The translations under genes and the position numbers were made by a program. The notes under the pieces were generated by a model. It made no database searches and had not been told where the DNA came from. It saw only the letters and a list, made by a program, of their open reading frames with translations. Positions 14,174 to 20,580 of a stretch of DNA of 20,580 nucleotides are shown here, piece after piece. The DNA is from CAYLOP01 sp964385305. GTDB lineage: Bacteria > Chloroflexota > Anaerolineae > Anaerolineales > E44-bin32. The stretch is taken from contig CAYLOP010000046.1 of NCBI GenBank assembly GCA_964385305.1, positions 1 to 20,580 on the forward strand, in the 5' to 3' direction. Numbering within the stretch: position 1 is the first letter of the stretch; each line of letters starts with the position of its first letter.

Positions 14174-17100
14174 TCAGCCCTCCGTCTCGAAGCCTTCCAG
14201 TTGAAGGAAGTGCACACGGCCGGAGTTGTCGCCGGCTACGATTTTCGTCCCTCCGATCGCACAGGATATGAACATGCTCTCACCGGTCAGGCAGGCGATC
14301 TGCTCACCAGTGCGCACATCCCATACACGCAGCGACTTATCGCCGGAAGCGGAAACAACCAACCGCTCATCGGCGTCGATCGCCACGCCTACGATCCCAC
14401 CCGAGTGCCCGGTGAGAGTGGCATGTTCGACCCCTTCTGCGAGATTCCAGACCTTCAAGGTACCATCTCGGAAGCCGGATACGGCATAGCGGCACGTAGG
14501 CGTCATCGCTACACAGTGCACAGCGTCCTCATGTCCGACATAAGAAGCCACCCGCTCCTCAGTTTCCAGATCCCAAACGACGATACCCATGTAGGCATTG
14601 GAGCAGGAGACCGCATAACGAGCGTTGGCAGAGACCGCCACATCCCAAACGCCTACGCTGACATGTGCGATATCCTTATAGGCGAAGAAGCCGTGCAGTT
14701 CCTCCCCATTTTCCAGATCCCATAAGACAAGCGCTCTGTCGTCACCGGCGGAGATCGCACGTCGACCGTCGGGCGTGATCGCCACGCCCCTTACAATGCC
14801 ATCATGGCCGGAGAGCGTGAATAACTCCTTACCCCGCTCGAGGTCCCACACCTTTACGGTCCTATCGACTGAAGCGGTGACCGCCCGGCGGCCATCGGCG
14901 GAGATATCCAGGTCCAAGATCCCGTGCGTGTGTCCATGGAGCATAGCGCTCTCTGTGAAGGATTTAAGGTCCCACACCTTCAGCACGCCATCGAACGCGC
15001 CGGAGATTGCACGGCTACCATCGCGGGCTACTGCCACGCCGTGAACCGCATCAGTGTGCTGGCAGGGAAGCGCTTGCTCAAAGCCAAGATCCACATTCCA
15101 GAGCTTCAGGGATCCATCACTGGAAGCGGAGATCACCTGATTGCCATCAGGGGAGAGTGCAAGATCATTGATGTAGGAGGTGTGACCCTCCAGCGTCCCA
15201 AGTTCGGCGCCGCCTTCGAGATCCCAGAGTTTCAATATCTTGCCTTGACCAGAAGCCGAGACCGCCCAACTGCCGTCAGGTGTGAGGGCAAGACTTCCAA
15301 CTGGCTCCGTGTGGCCTATAAGCGTGAAGAGTTCCGTTCCCGACTCGGAGTCCCATACCTTCAAGGTCTTGTCCTCGGATCCTGAAACCAACCTTCGCCC
15401 ATCAGGTGTCACTGCAATACAGCGGATACTATCCGTATGCCCTTCAAGCGTATTCTCATGACCCTTCTCGAGATCCCAGATCTTGAGTACGCCGTCGTCC
15501 GATCCGGTAATGGCGCGCTGACCGTCGGGTGTAACGACGATCTCGATAAAATCGCTGACCTGAGCTTGCCATGCCGCCAACTCGGCGCCTTTCTCCAGAT
15601 CCCACACCCTCAACATCCCATTCTTGGATGATGTGATCGCTCGACAGCCATCTGGTGTGAGGGCAAACCCATTCAATTCGCCGCTCGGCTCCTCCAAGCA
15701 GACTTGCTCGGCCCCGGTCTTCAAATCCCATACCCTAAGATGTCCTGCGGTGCAGGCCGAGATTACCCGCAGGCCATCCGGCGTGACCCCCACTCCAACG
15801 ATCCTTTTCCCCATTTGACTATGTTCATCATAGGCTGACAAGTGCATCCCCGTTTCGAGGTCCCACGTCATGAGCATACCGTTATAACAAGAGGAAACGG
15901 CGCGACGGCCATCGGGTGTCACGACGATCCGGTTGACTTCCCCGATATGGCCCATCATCGTGGCAAGTTGCTCACCTGTCTGCAGGTCCCAGACTTTGAG
16001 CGCTTTATCGTATGCACCTGACACCGCCCGTTTTCCGTCTGGTGTGATCGTTACGGATAGAACAGCGCCTTTATGACCGCTTAAGGTGCGTAGCAACGGC
16101 CCCCCTGCTGGTGTTAGATTTGGCAGCAGTGTCCGTATCCAGGGCCGATCCCACTTTCTTACCTGAAGCAGAAGACGTTCTATTGCCGGAAGATCGGCAC
16201 TCAAGAGCCGGCCTGTAAGCTGTGCGGGTAGCTGAGAGACATCCTCGTCGAGGATATGAGCAGCAGCGCTTAGAGCATTTCGAACCAACTGTAAGGAATG
16301 TGAATATTTTCCGGCAGCAAGAATCGTATCAAAATCCGTTGTCAACTCATGTGTCGCCATGCCTTCAAGCTTGGCTTGCATATAATCCAAGTCTGTAAGG
16401 GTGGCCTCCGCTTGATCCCAAAGCTCTGCGCAGACCTGGTGATAAAGTTGCTCGGAAAACTTACGCAGGTTTGGCGCTCTTCCGCCATTGCTCTGGATAT
16501 GGTAGGGTAGCGACTGGAAATAACATGCAAGTCCTGCATGGCGCGCTAAGCGATTCGCCCCAAAGAGGTACTCCTGCATGATGACCTCTTCTAACTGCCG
16601 ATGATAGAACGCCAGAAGCACTGTGCCATCGCCTGTGCGTTGCGTGAGATAGGGTTCCAGATCAGCGTAGAGGCGGGACCAAAGCACCACCGGGAGGTGG
16701 ACACGGCCCGGTCCATCCAGCACGTTGGTTAGAAAAGCTTGAAGGCGTCCCTCGTCCTCCCGCAATTCATCCAGCCAATCCTGCGCCGTCCGCTTATCAC
16801 TCGTCAGTCCATCACGCTCGAGTTGCGACAGCACAATCCCCATCAGATCGGGGGGAATATGATAAATACTGCTTAGAAACCATGCATAGAGTTCCGCATC
16901 GCCCGACAGCACTTCCAGAAGCTCATCCTCTGTCAGGCCATACTTGGCGGCTGCCAGGTAGCTCAAACTGCGTGAGACCATCAGGGCACCATGCCCACCC
17001 CTCGTCGACAGACGCGTGAGGAGATCGTGGATCACACCAGGTACATCCGGGTGAAGCTGAGTATCTGCAGAATTGGTATAGGATTTCCAGCGACGTGATT

Positions 17101-18718
17101 CTTCGAACGCCAGTTTGAGGTACAACGGCAGTCCGCAGCCAGCAAACTTGCCTAGGACTTCCTCACGTTGATGTGGCTGAAGCGTGCGGTGCGCATCACC
17201 CAGCCAGAAGTCGAGGAGCCGGCTTCCCTGCTCCGGCGGCATCAGGGGCAGTTGGATCAGGTTCACTTCTGGGAGTTTGGCCGCGAGAATCGACTGGCAG
17301 GCTCCGGGTGTCGTCGAGACAATCAGGCGTACGTGATCAGCCAGGTCCTCTGGCAGCCAATCGAGGTCGTCCGTTTCTGAAAGCTGATCCAGCGCGTCGA
17401 TAAAGATGAACATTGGTCTCTCAGCCGAGGCCATGGCCAACCGAAGCCGGACGGAGAATTCTTCGATCAGATCTCGATAGTTGTCAGGAACCTCAGAGCC
17501 CCCCTCCCAATACTCGCGGGCATAACGTCGGTAGATCTCAAGGCAAAGGCTTTTGAGAAGCTCACGACGATCCGTCGAGATGGGTGTTGCACCGATAAAA
17601 CGCACAATGATTTCGGCGTTGGGAAAATTCGAATGCGCCCGTTGAATCGCTCTCGCCATGACTGCCGACTTGCCGGACCCGGATGCACCCCACAATCCCA
17701 GCGGGTTGCGGGTTCCCTGCTGAAGATAATCATCGATCGTCTGCAGGATCTCCTCCCGCCCGACGAAGATGCGAGCGCGGTCCTCGCCGAACGCAAGATG
17801 ATCTTCGACCTCACGCGCCAGGCTATCCTTCTCATCAGCTTGTAAAGTCTCTTCAAGAATGACATAGGCGAGTCGGTTAAATACCTCCTCACAAAAAGCA
17901 TCGATGTCCTTGATCGACACACCGTCGCCGGTCCATACCGCATCGCACTCGATGATATTCTCCGGCAACCTCTCTTTAAGCTGCTCCTTCAAGCCCTGCA
18001 AGCTTGTCTGGGCTCCTTGATCCAACCTGCCGTTTTCATCCAAATCGATATAGGCTGCTGCGCGATGATCCTGCGGCAGTCCCTCAATTTGACGGAAGAA
18101 GCAAAAAACATGTTTGTCTGCGTCTTCGACCTGGATCGCGCCGGCAGCGATCTCTTGATGGGTGGCAGATGCTTTGTAGGCCAGTCGACGCGCTTCGGGT
18201 AGATTCAACCCCCCCGAGGCCTCAGCCAATATCCGCTGGAGGCGTGCTTCGACCGGCTGCCAACTAGAATAATCCTCGTAGATGCTTCCTTGCTCGCGCG
18301 GCTGCAGACAGTATTCAGATGGAACGGCATTCTCATCACAGTGATACCACTCGAGAAGCAGATCGCGATCTTCCGTTGATATACGCTCGAGGAGTGCGTC
18401 AAACTCCAGCGCTGGGATCTGCGGCGGGGGAGGGCACCATCCGTAGCGGTCGCCAAGCAGCACGAGGAAGTTGGGGCGTGGCGTGATCTGCTGGCAGCGA
18501 GCGATCTCGCTCAGGCAGATGTTCATGGTCTGCTGGTCGAGAGAAGCTTCTTCACTCACACCCCAACGCAAGTCAACAGCCTGGAAGCGGGCGTTGTGCT
18601 TCATGCAGAGTTCACGCAGGCGGGGGTACACGCGCTCGTGCAGCGCGTTCCGTTCTGCCGTGAGATCGCTGAAGGTCGAACTTACAAAGACGCGGAAGGT
18701 TTTTGCTGGAGAAGCCAT
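14174..18718 (-). CDS. DUF4062 - STAND/NACHT-like NTPase - WD40 repeat protein (1514 aa)
   Basis: A giant soluble signalling-type protein. N-terminal DUF4062 domain at about 8-100: 'FRVFVSSTFSDLTAERNAL', 'LRWGVSEEAS', 'CLSEIARCQ', 'LVLLGDRYGWCP'. The NTPase core follows: 'FVGREEIL' (318-325), P-loop GASGSGKS (344-351), Walker B FIFIDALDQL (437-446) and sensor strand LIVSTTPG (465-472). Helical/winged-helix sequence of the STAND arm fills about 490-870. Residues 877-1510 are WD40 repeats, fourteen ending in a canonical WD/WN dipeptide plus a degenerate closing unit. The ATG 18718 has GGAGG six bases upstream. The domain order matches eukaryotic TEP1/NWD1-like proteins. STAND proteins couple ligand sensing by C-terminal repeats to NTP-driven oligomerisation and activation of an N-terminal effector; DUF4062 as that effector is inference. 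Catalytic P-loop and Walker B residues are intact. A possible partner gene follows at 14093. Confidence 0.92.
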   Translation of the reverse strand: MASPAKTFRVFVSSTFSDLTAERNALHERVYPRLRELCMKHNARFQAVDLRWGVSEEASLDQQTMNICLSEIARCQQITPRPNFLVLLGDRYGWCPPPPQIPALEFDALLERISTEDRDLLLEWYHCDENAVPSEYCLQPREQGSIYEDYSSWQPVEARLQRILAEASGGLNLPEARRLAYKASATHQEIAAGAIQVEDADKHVFCFFRQIEGLPQDHRAAAYIDLDENGRLDQGAQTSLQGLKEQLKERLPENIIECDAVWTGDGVSIKDIDAFCEEVFNRLAYVILEETLQADEKDSLAREVEDHLAFGEDRARIFVGREEILQTIDDYLQQGTRNPLGLWGASGSGKSAVMARAIQRAHSNFPNAEIIVRFIGATPISTDRRELLKSLCLEIYRRYAREYWEGGSEVPDNYRDLIEEFSVRLRLAMASAERPMFIFIDALDQLSETDDLDWLPEDLADHVRLIVSTTPGACQSILAAKLPEVNLIQLPLMPPEQGSRLLDFWLGDAHRTLQPHQREEVLGKFAGCGLPLYLKLAFEESRRWKSYTNSADTQLHPDVPGVIHDLLTRLSTRGGHGALMVSRSLSYLAAAKYGLTEDELLEVLSGDAELYAWFLSSIYHIPPDLMGIVLSQLERDGLTSDKRTAQDWLDELREDEGRLQAFLTNVLDGPGRVHLPVVLWSRLYADLEPYLTQRTGDGTVLLAFYHRQLEEVIMQEYLFGANRLARHAGLACYFQSLPYHIQSNGGRAPNLRKFSEQLYHQVCAELWDQAEATLTDLDYMQAKLEGMATHELTTDFDTILAAGKYSHSLQLVRNALSAAAHILDEDVSQLPAQLTGRLLSADLPAIERLLLQVRKWDRPWIRTLLPNLTPAGGPLLRTLSGHKGAVLSVTITPDGKRAVSGAYDKALKVWDLQTGEQLATMMGHIGEVNRIVVTPDGRRAVSSCYNGMLMTWDLETGMHLSAYDEHSQMGKRIVGVGVTPDGLRVISACTAGHLRVWDLKTGAEQVCLEEPSGELNGFALTPDGCRAITSSKNGMLRVWDLEKGAELAAWQAQVSDFIEIVVTPDGQRAITGSDDGVLKIWDLEKGHENTLEGHTDSIRCIAVTPDGRRLVSGSEDKTLKVWDSESGTELFTLIGHTEPVGSLALTPDGSWAVSASGQGKILKLWDLEGGAELGTLEGHTSYINDLALSPDGNQVISASSDGSLKLWNVDLGFEQALPCQHTDAVHGVAVARDGSRAISGAFDGVLKVWDLKSFTESAMLHGHTHGILDLDISADGRRAVTASVDRTVKVWDLERGKELFTLSGHDGIVRGVAITPDGRRAISAGDDRALVLWDLENGEELHGFFAYKDIAHVSVGVWDVAVSANARYAVSCSNAYMGIVVWDLETEERVASYVGHEDAVHCVAMTPTCRYAVSGFRDGTLKVWNLAEGVEHATLTGHSGGIVGVAIDADERLVVSASGDKSLRVWDVRTGEQIACLTGESMFISCAIGGTKIVAGDNSGRVHFLQLEGFETEG
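14189..16090 (-). repeat. WD40 repeat array inside the STAND gene
   Basis: About fifteen units of roughly 42 codons. WD/WN dipeptides fall near residues 910, 952, 998, 1040, 1082, 1123, 1166, 1208, 1250, 1292, 1334, 1383, 1425 and 1467; a last unit ending 'VHFLQLEG' lacks it. 'TPDGRRAVS'-like turns recur in most units. The units clearly differ from each other at the protein level, so this is an old array rather than a recent expansion. Fourteen blades fit two seven-bladed propellers. Confidence 0.92.
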
Positions 18719-19332
18719 CGAAGGCCTCCATCTCGATGAGGGAATTTCCCTACATCTTACATCAGAATCTCCAACAGGATTTTGAAAGGTTCTGCCGCTA
18801 TTAGATGCCTTTCAAGCGTTTACGAGGGCTGCTTTGCATCGCACCACAAACGATATGTACACACCCCCATGCAGCGCCACAGTGGCGATTGGCGTGGATG
18901 CCAGATGGGGGTGGTCGCCTGTCGAGGTACGCCAGACAAACGCGCATGCCAACTTCATGGTTGTACGCCGGTATACAGGTCGTGAAGTACTTAATCCGTT
19001 TTATCATCGAGGTCGATATGAAAAGCCCCCAGCAGCGTTCATTGCCGGGGGCTCATAATCAATCGAAGGTATGACGTACAGGTGACTAAGGTTTGCTAGG
19101 AACCGCTACAGGATCACTTGCACCAGGGCGAGAGCATGAACGGCTCTAACCTTCTTGGAGGGTGCCAGGCATGCGATTGATAATGAGCATATGCTTCGCG
19201 TCCGATCAGTTGCAGATCTATTCTCATGCACATCGGCTCGCTGGCAGCCTTGACCTATCGGCTCATCCTGGATGCATGCTACCTTCCCATGCCCGCGTTG
19301 GCCCAGGCGGTGTTGCATGGCACGCGCATGCT
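18719..19332. other. Intergenic region between the STAND gene and the aldolase
   Basis: About 610 bases upstream of the STAND gene. It contains that gene's GGAGG just before 18718, a GGGAA-T-TTCCC inverted repeat at 18740-18750, a TTGAAAGG/CCTTTCAA repeat at 18782-18815, and the minus-strand terminator at 19021-19053. Short open frames occur on both strands (for example 18834-19058 plus, 74 codons from TTG, with GAGGG before it), but none has a recognisable motif and the plus-strand one reads through the terminator stem. No RNA gene was recognised. Confidence 0.5.
19021..19053 (-). terminator. Intrinsic terminator, minus strand, downstream of the aldolase
   Basis: On the minus strand AGCCCCCGGCA pairs with TGCTGGGGGCT (one internal mismatch) around a short loop, followed directly by TTTT, the classic rho-independent form. 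It is 280 bases after the aldolase stop at 19333 and just over 300 bases before the STAND gene start, so it should end aldolase transcripts and insulate the STAND gene. Confidence 0.75.
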
Positions 19333-20097
19333 TCAACCCCGAACACCATCTAGGAAAGCGCGGCACCCTTCTGAGATCGGCGCGCAAAGGTCGGTGGCGA
19401 TGAAACGCGCGCCTAGCTCACCTCGCACGTATTTCACCCTTTCGATGGTAGGCGCAAACGTCCCCAATACCTTGCCGCTCTCCACTACCTTCCTGGCGAC
19501 GCGCTCGATAACGTCCTTGACCTGAGGATGATCAAACTGCCCCGGGAACCCCAGATCTGTGGAGAGATCGAGTGGGCCCAGAAAGACGATATCAATCCCC
19601 TGTAGCGAGAGGACGTCCTCCAAGGTTTCCACCGCAGCTTGCGTCTCAACCTGCGTGATGACCATCGTTTGCTCGTTCGCAAGAGGAATGAAATCCTCTC
19701 CGCTGATAGCGGTCAGGAAATCACTCGGTCGAGCAACCCCCAGCCCTCGCCGTCCGCGCGGCGGGTACTTCACAGCCCGCACCGCCTCGAGAGCCTTCTC
19801 ACGGCTCTCGACCATCGGGAACATCACGCCATGCGCACCGGCGTCGAGAAAGCGGTTGACCAGATGCGGTTCCGTACCGGGCGACCGCGCGAGCGGCGTC
19901 ACCCCATGCAATTCACACGCACGTGAGAGGTTTCCGACGTCGTCAGGCGTGACTGAGCCATGCTCGCCATCGAAAATCAAGAAATCCCAGTCTAAGTTTG
20001 CTACGAACTCCGCCAATGTTGGATCAGAAAAAATGAAAAAGGAGCCATATACCGTCTGGCCCTCGTCGAGTTTGGCGCGCAGGATATTCTTGATCAT
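19333..20097 (-). CDS. HpcH/HpaI family class II aldolase
   Basis: A 254-residue cytoplasmic TIM-barrel lyase. Active-site residues lie in the family positions: His46 in 'FDGEHGSV', Arg71 in 'LARSPG', and metal ligands Glu151 in 'TQVETQAAV' and Asp177 in 'FLGPLDLS', nearly the same numbering as E. coli HpcH/HpaI (His45, Arg70, Glu149, Asp175). Such enzymes reversibly cleave 4-hydroxy-2-oxo acids to pyruvate and an aldehyde using a divalent metal. Relatives act on 2-keto-3-deoxy sugar acids or aromatic-degradation intermediates, and the substrate here is not deducible. The length is normal for the family and no pathway partner is adjacent. The ATG has GAGGAG eight bases upstream. Its transcript probably continues to the terminator at 19053-19021, leaving a long 3' untranslated stretch. 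Confidence 0.93.
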   Translation of the reverse strand: MIKNILRAKLDEGQTVYGSFFIFSDPTLAEFVANLDWDFLIFDGEHGSVTPDDVGNLSRACELHGVTPLARSPGTEPHLVNRFLDAGAHGVMFPMVESREKALEAVRAVKYPPRGRRGLGVARPSDFLTAISGEDFIPLANEQTMVITQVETQAAVETLEDVLSLQGIDIVFLGPLDLSTDLGFPGQFDHPQVKDVIERVARKVVESGKVLGTFAPTIERVKYVRGELGARFIATDLCAPISEGCRAFLDGVRG

Positions 20098-20386
20098 CGA
20101 TGGTACTCCTCAAGAGGATGTGAGCGCCCATTGTATCAACAACCTCTTGGGAACGAAAATGAAAAGCGATCTGGTGGGCACATGAACAAAGTGTACTGAA
20201 CCAATGGTTTCTCTCTTGGGCAGGATGATTTTCGCAGATTGCCATCAAGATGGACGCGGTTGTAGGGCTGCTCCGCCGTTTGCGCTGAAGGTTCTTAGCG
20301 TGGTGGGGCATCCCAACCTTAAACACTATTCGATGGATCCATCCATGGTGGATTACCTCGATTAATAAGCGTGCTAAGATAGGCGC
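20098..20386. other. Intergenic region between the aldolase and the ABC remnant
   Basis: About 290 bases holding the aldolase ribosome binding site and presumably its promoter. No convincing gene on either strand; a minus-strand open frame overlapping the aldolase start has no family features. An ATGGATCCAT palindrome occurs near 20333-20342 without an evident role. Confidence 0.45.
20353..20380 (+). promoter_or_regulatory. Weak promoter candidate before the ABC remnant
   Basis: TTACCT (20353-20358), a 16-base spacer, and TAAGAT (20375-20380). The GTG at 20387 lies where transcription would start, so any mRNA would be leaderless. It may be a relic of the decayed gene's promoter. Confidence 0.3.
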
Positions 20387-20580
20387 GTGATCCACATCCA
20401 GGGTTTGCAAAAGGCATCGCGGGCGCCACAGCGCTCGACATCCCCTAACTCGATTTGTGTGCCGGGGAGATCGCGGCTGTGGTGGGCGGTAAGGTGTTGG
20501 CCAGTATGTTGTATTTGATTCTCGGCACAGTGTTTGTGTTTGCGGTGAACTGGACGGGTGTTGTGCAGTGGCAGGTGGCG
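20387..20580 (+). pseudogene. Decayed ABC transporter remnant: ATPase start joined to permease-like sequence
   Basis: GTG 20387 opens with 'IHIQGLQKA', a normal ABC-ATPase start. The sequence then continues only in another frame: 'GATALDIP', a TAA stop (20434-20436), and 'LDLCAGEIAAVVG', the strand leading into Walker A. Adding one T after GCA (TTC for TC) restores 'QKAFAGATALDIP'; a G to T change would explain the stop (GAA to TAA). Instead of the Walker A loop, the frame continues at about 20485 into 'GKVLASMLYLILGTVFVFAV', a hydrophobic stretch resembling an ABC-2 permease helix. So the piece combines a frameshift, a nonsense codon and probably a deletion joining the ATPase gene to a downstream permease gene. 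The frame is open to the window edge. Confidence 0.65.

Noticed and set aside
13413..14204. Long plus-strand frame through the 100-N gap
   Set aside because: It exists only because Ns are read as open codons. The right half is antisense to a gene with a good start and ribosome binding site.
18782..18815. TTGAAAGG/CCTTTCAA inverted repeat with 18-base spacing, and GGGAATTTCCC at 18740-18750, upstream of the STAND gene as operators
   Set aside because: Short arms at these spacings arise several times by chance in 20 kb. Position is suggestive but there is no second copy or promoter box to support them.
18834..19058. 74-codon plus-strand frame from TTG 18834 with GAGGG upstream
   Set aside because: No recognisable motif, uses a TTG start, and its last codons are the terminator hairpin of the opposite strand. 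Kept only as a remote possibility.
14134..19096. 11-base direct repeat CTAAGGTTTGC on both sides of the STAND gene (14134-14144 and 19086-19096), as if it were an insertion target or attachment site
   Set aside because: In a 20-kb window dozens of 11-base repeat pairs are expected by chance, and the flanking bases do not extend the match. There is no integrase or transposase.
19106..19387. 93-codon minus-strand frame overlapping the aldolase C-terminus
   Set aside because: The overlap is in a different frame from a complete aldolase ending, and the translation has no family features; no ribosome binding site.
1..20580. CRISPR arrays, tRNA or rRNA genes, insertion sequences
   Set aside because: No regularly spaced repeats, no tRNA-like T-loop/acceptor patterns, no rRNA stretches and no transposase or integrase sequence were seen on either strand.

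Overview
The window looks like one scaffold of an environmental bacterial genome: moderately GC-rich, short operons, mostly GGAGG-type ribosome binding sites, and GTG/TTG starts in places. The gene mix (two-ATPase ABC-2 exporter with a lipoprotein HlyD subunit, TerB-like protein, DUF4342, hemolysin III, HpcH/HpaI aldolase, huge WD40/NTPase protein) would suit a Chloroflexota/Anaerolineae-type organism. That is an inference from gene content only; there is no rRNA or other marker. Two N runs (10 N at 9887-9896 and 100 N at 13750-13849) show it is a gapped assembly.

Layout. 1-4944 (+): an ABC-2 efflux operon: C-terminus of a first ATPase, two permeases, a second complete ATPase, and a lipoprotein HlyD/membrane-fusion subunit. 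It ends at a symmetrical hairpin that can serve both strands. 5121-6116 (-): a stand-alone Rieske non-heme iron oxygenase, possibly preceded by a tiny membrane ORF. 6369-8639 (+): a double TerB-domain protein and an RlmI-type 23S rRNA m5C methyltransferase. 8732-11548 (-): an ABC half-exporter followed by a second RlmI/RlmK-like methyltransferase. The exporter's 3' end can be recovered across the 10-N gap in a different frame. 12065-13262 (-): hemolysin III/TrhA-like membrane protein and a DUF4342 protein. 13263-13849: a non-coding stretch with a GC-rich nested palindrome, a probable truncated gene start, and the 100-N gap. 13850-18718 (-): a 1514-residue DUF4062-STAND NTPase-WD40 protein, followed by an unrecognised 'MGLDNYAS' gene cut by the gap. 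19333-20097 (-): a class II HpcH/HpaI aldolase with a distal terminator. 20387-20580 (+): a decayed ABC transporter remnant in which the start of an ATPase is joined to permease-like sequence.

The most interesting locus is 13850-18718. The large protein combines an N-terminal DUF4062 domain, a P-loop STAND/NACHT-like NTPase and fourteen canonical WD40 blades. The same domain order occurs in eukaryotic TEP1/NWD1-type proteins, and it has the effector-switch-sensor layout of bacterial conflict and signalling proteins. A defence role is an inference; nothing in the window proves it.
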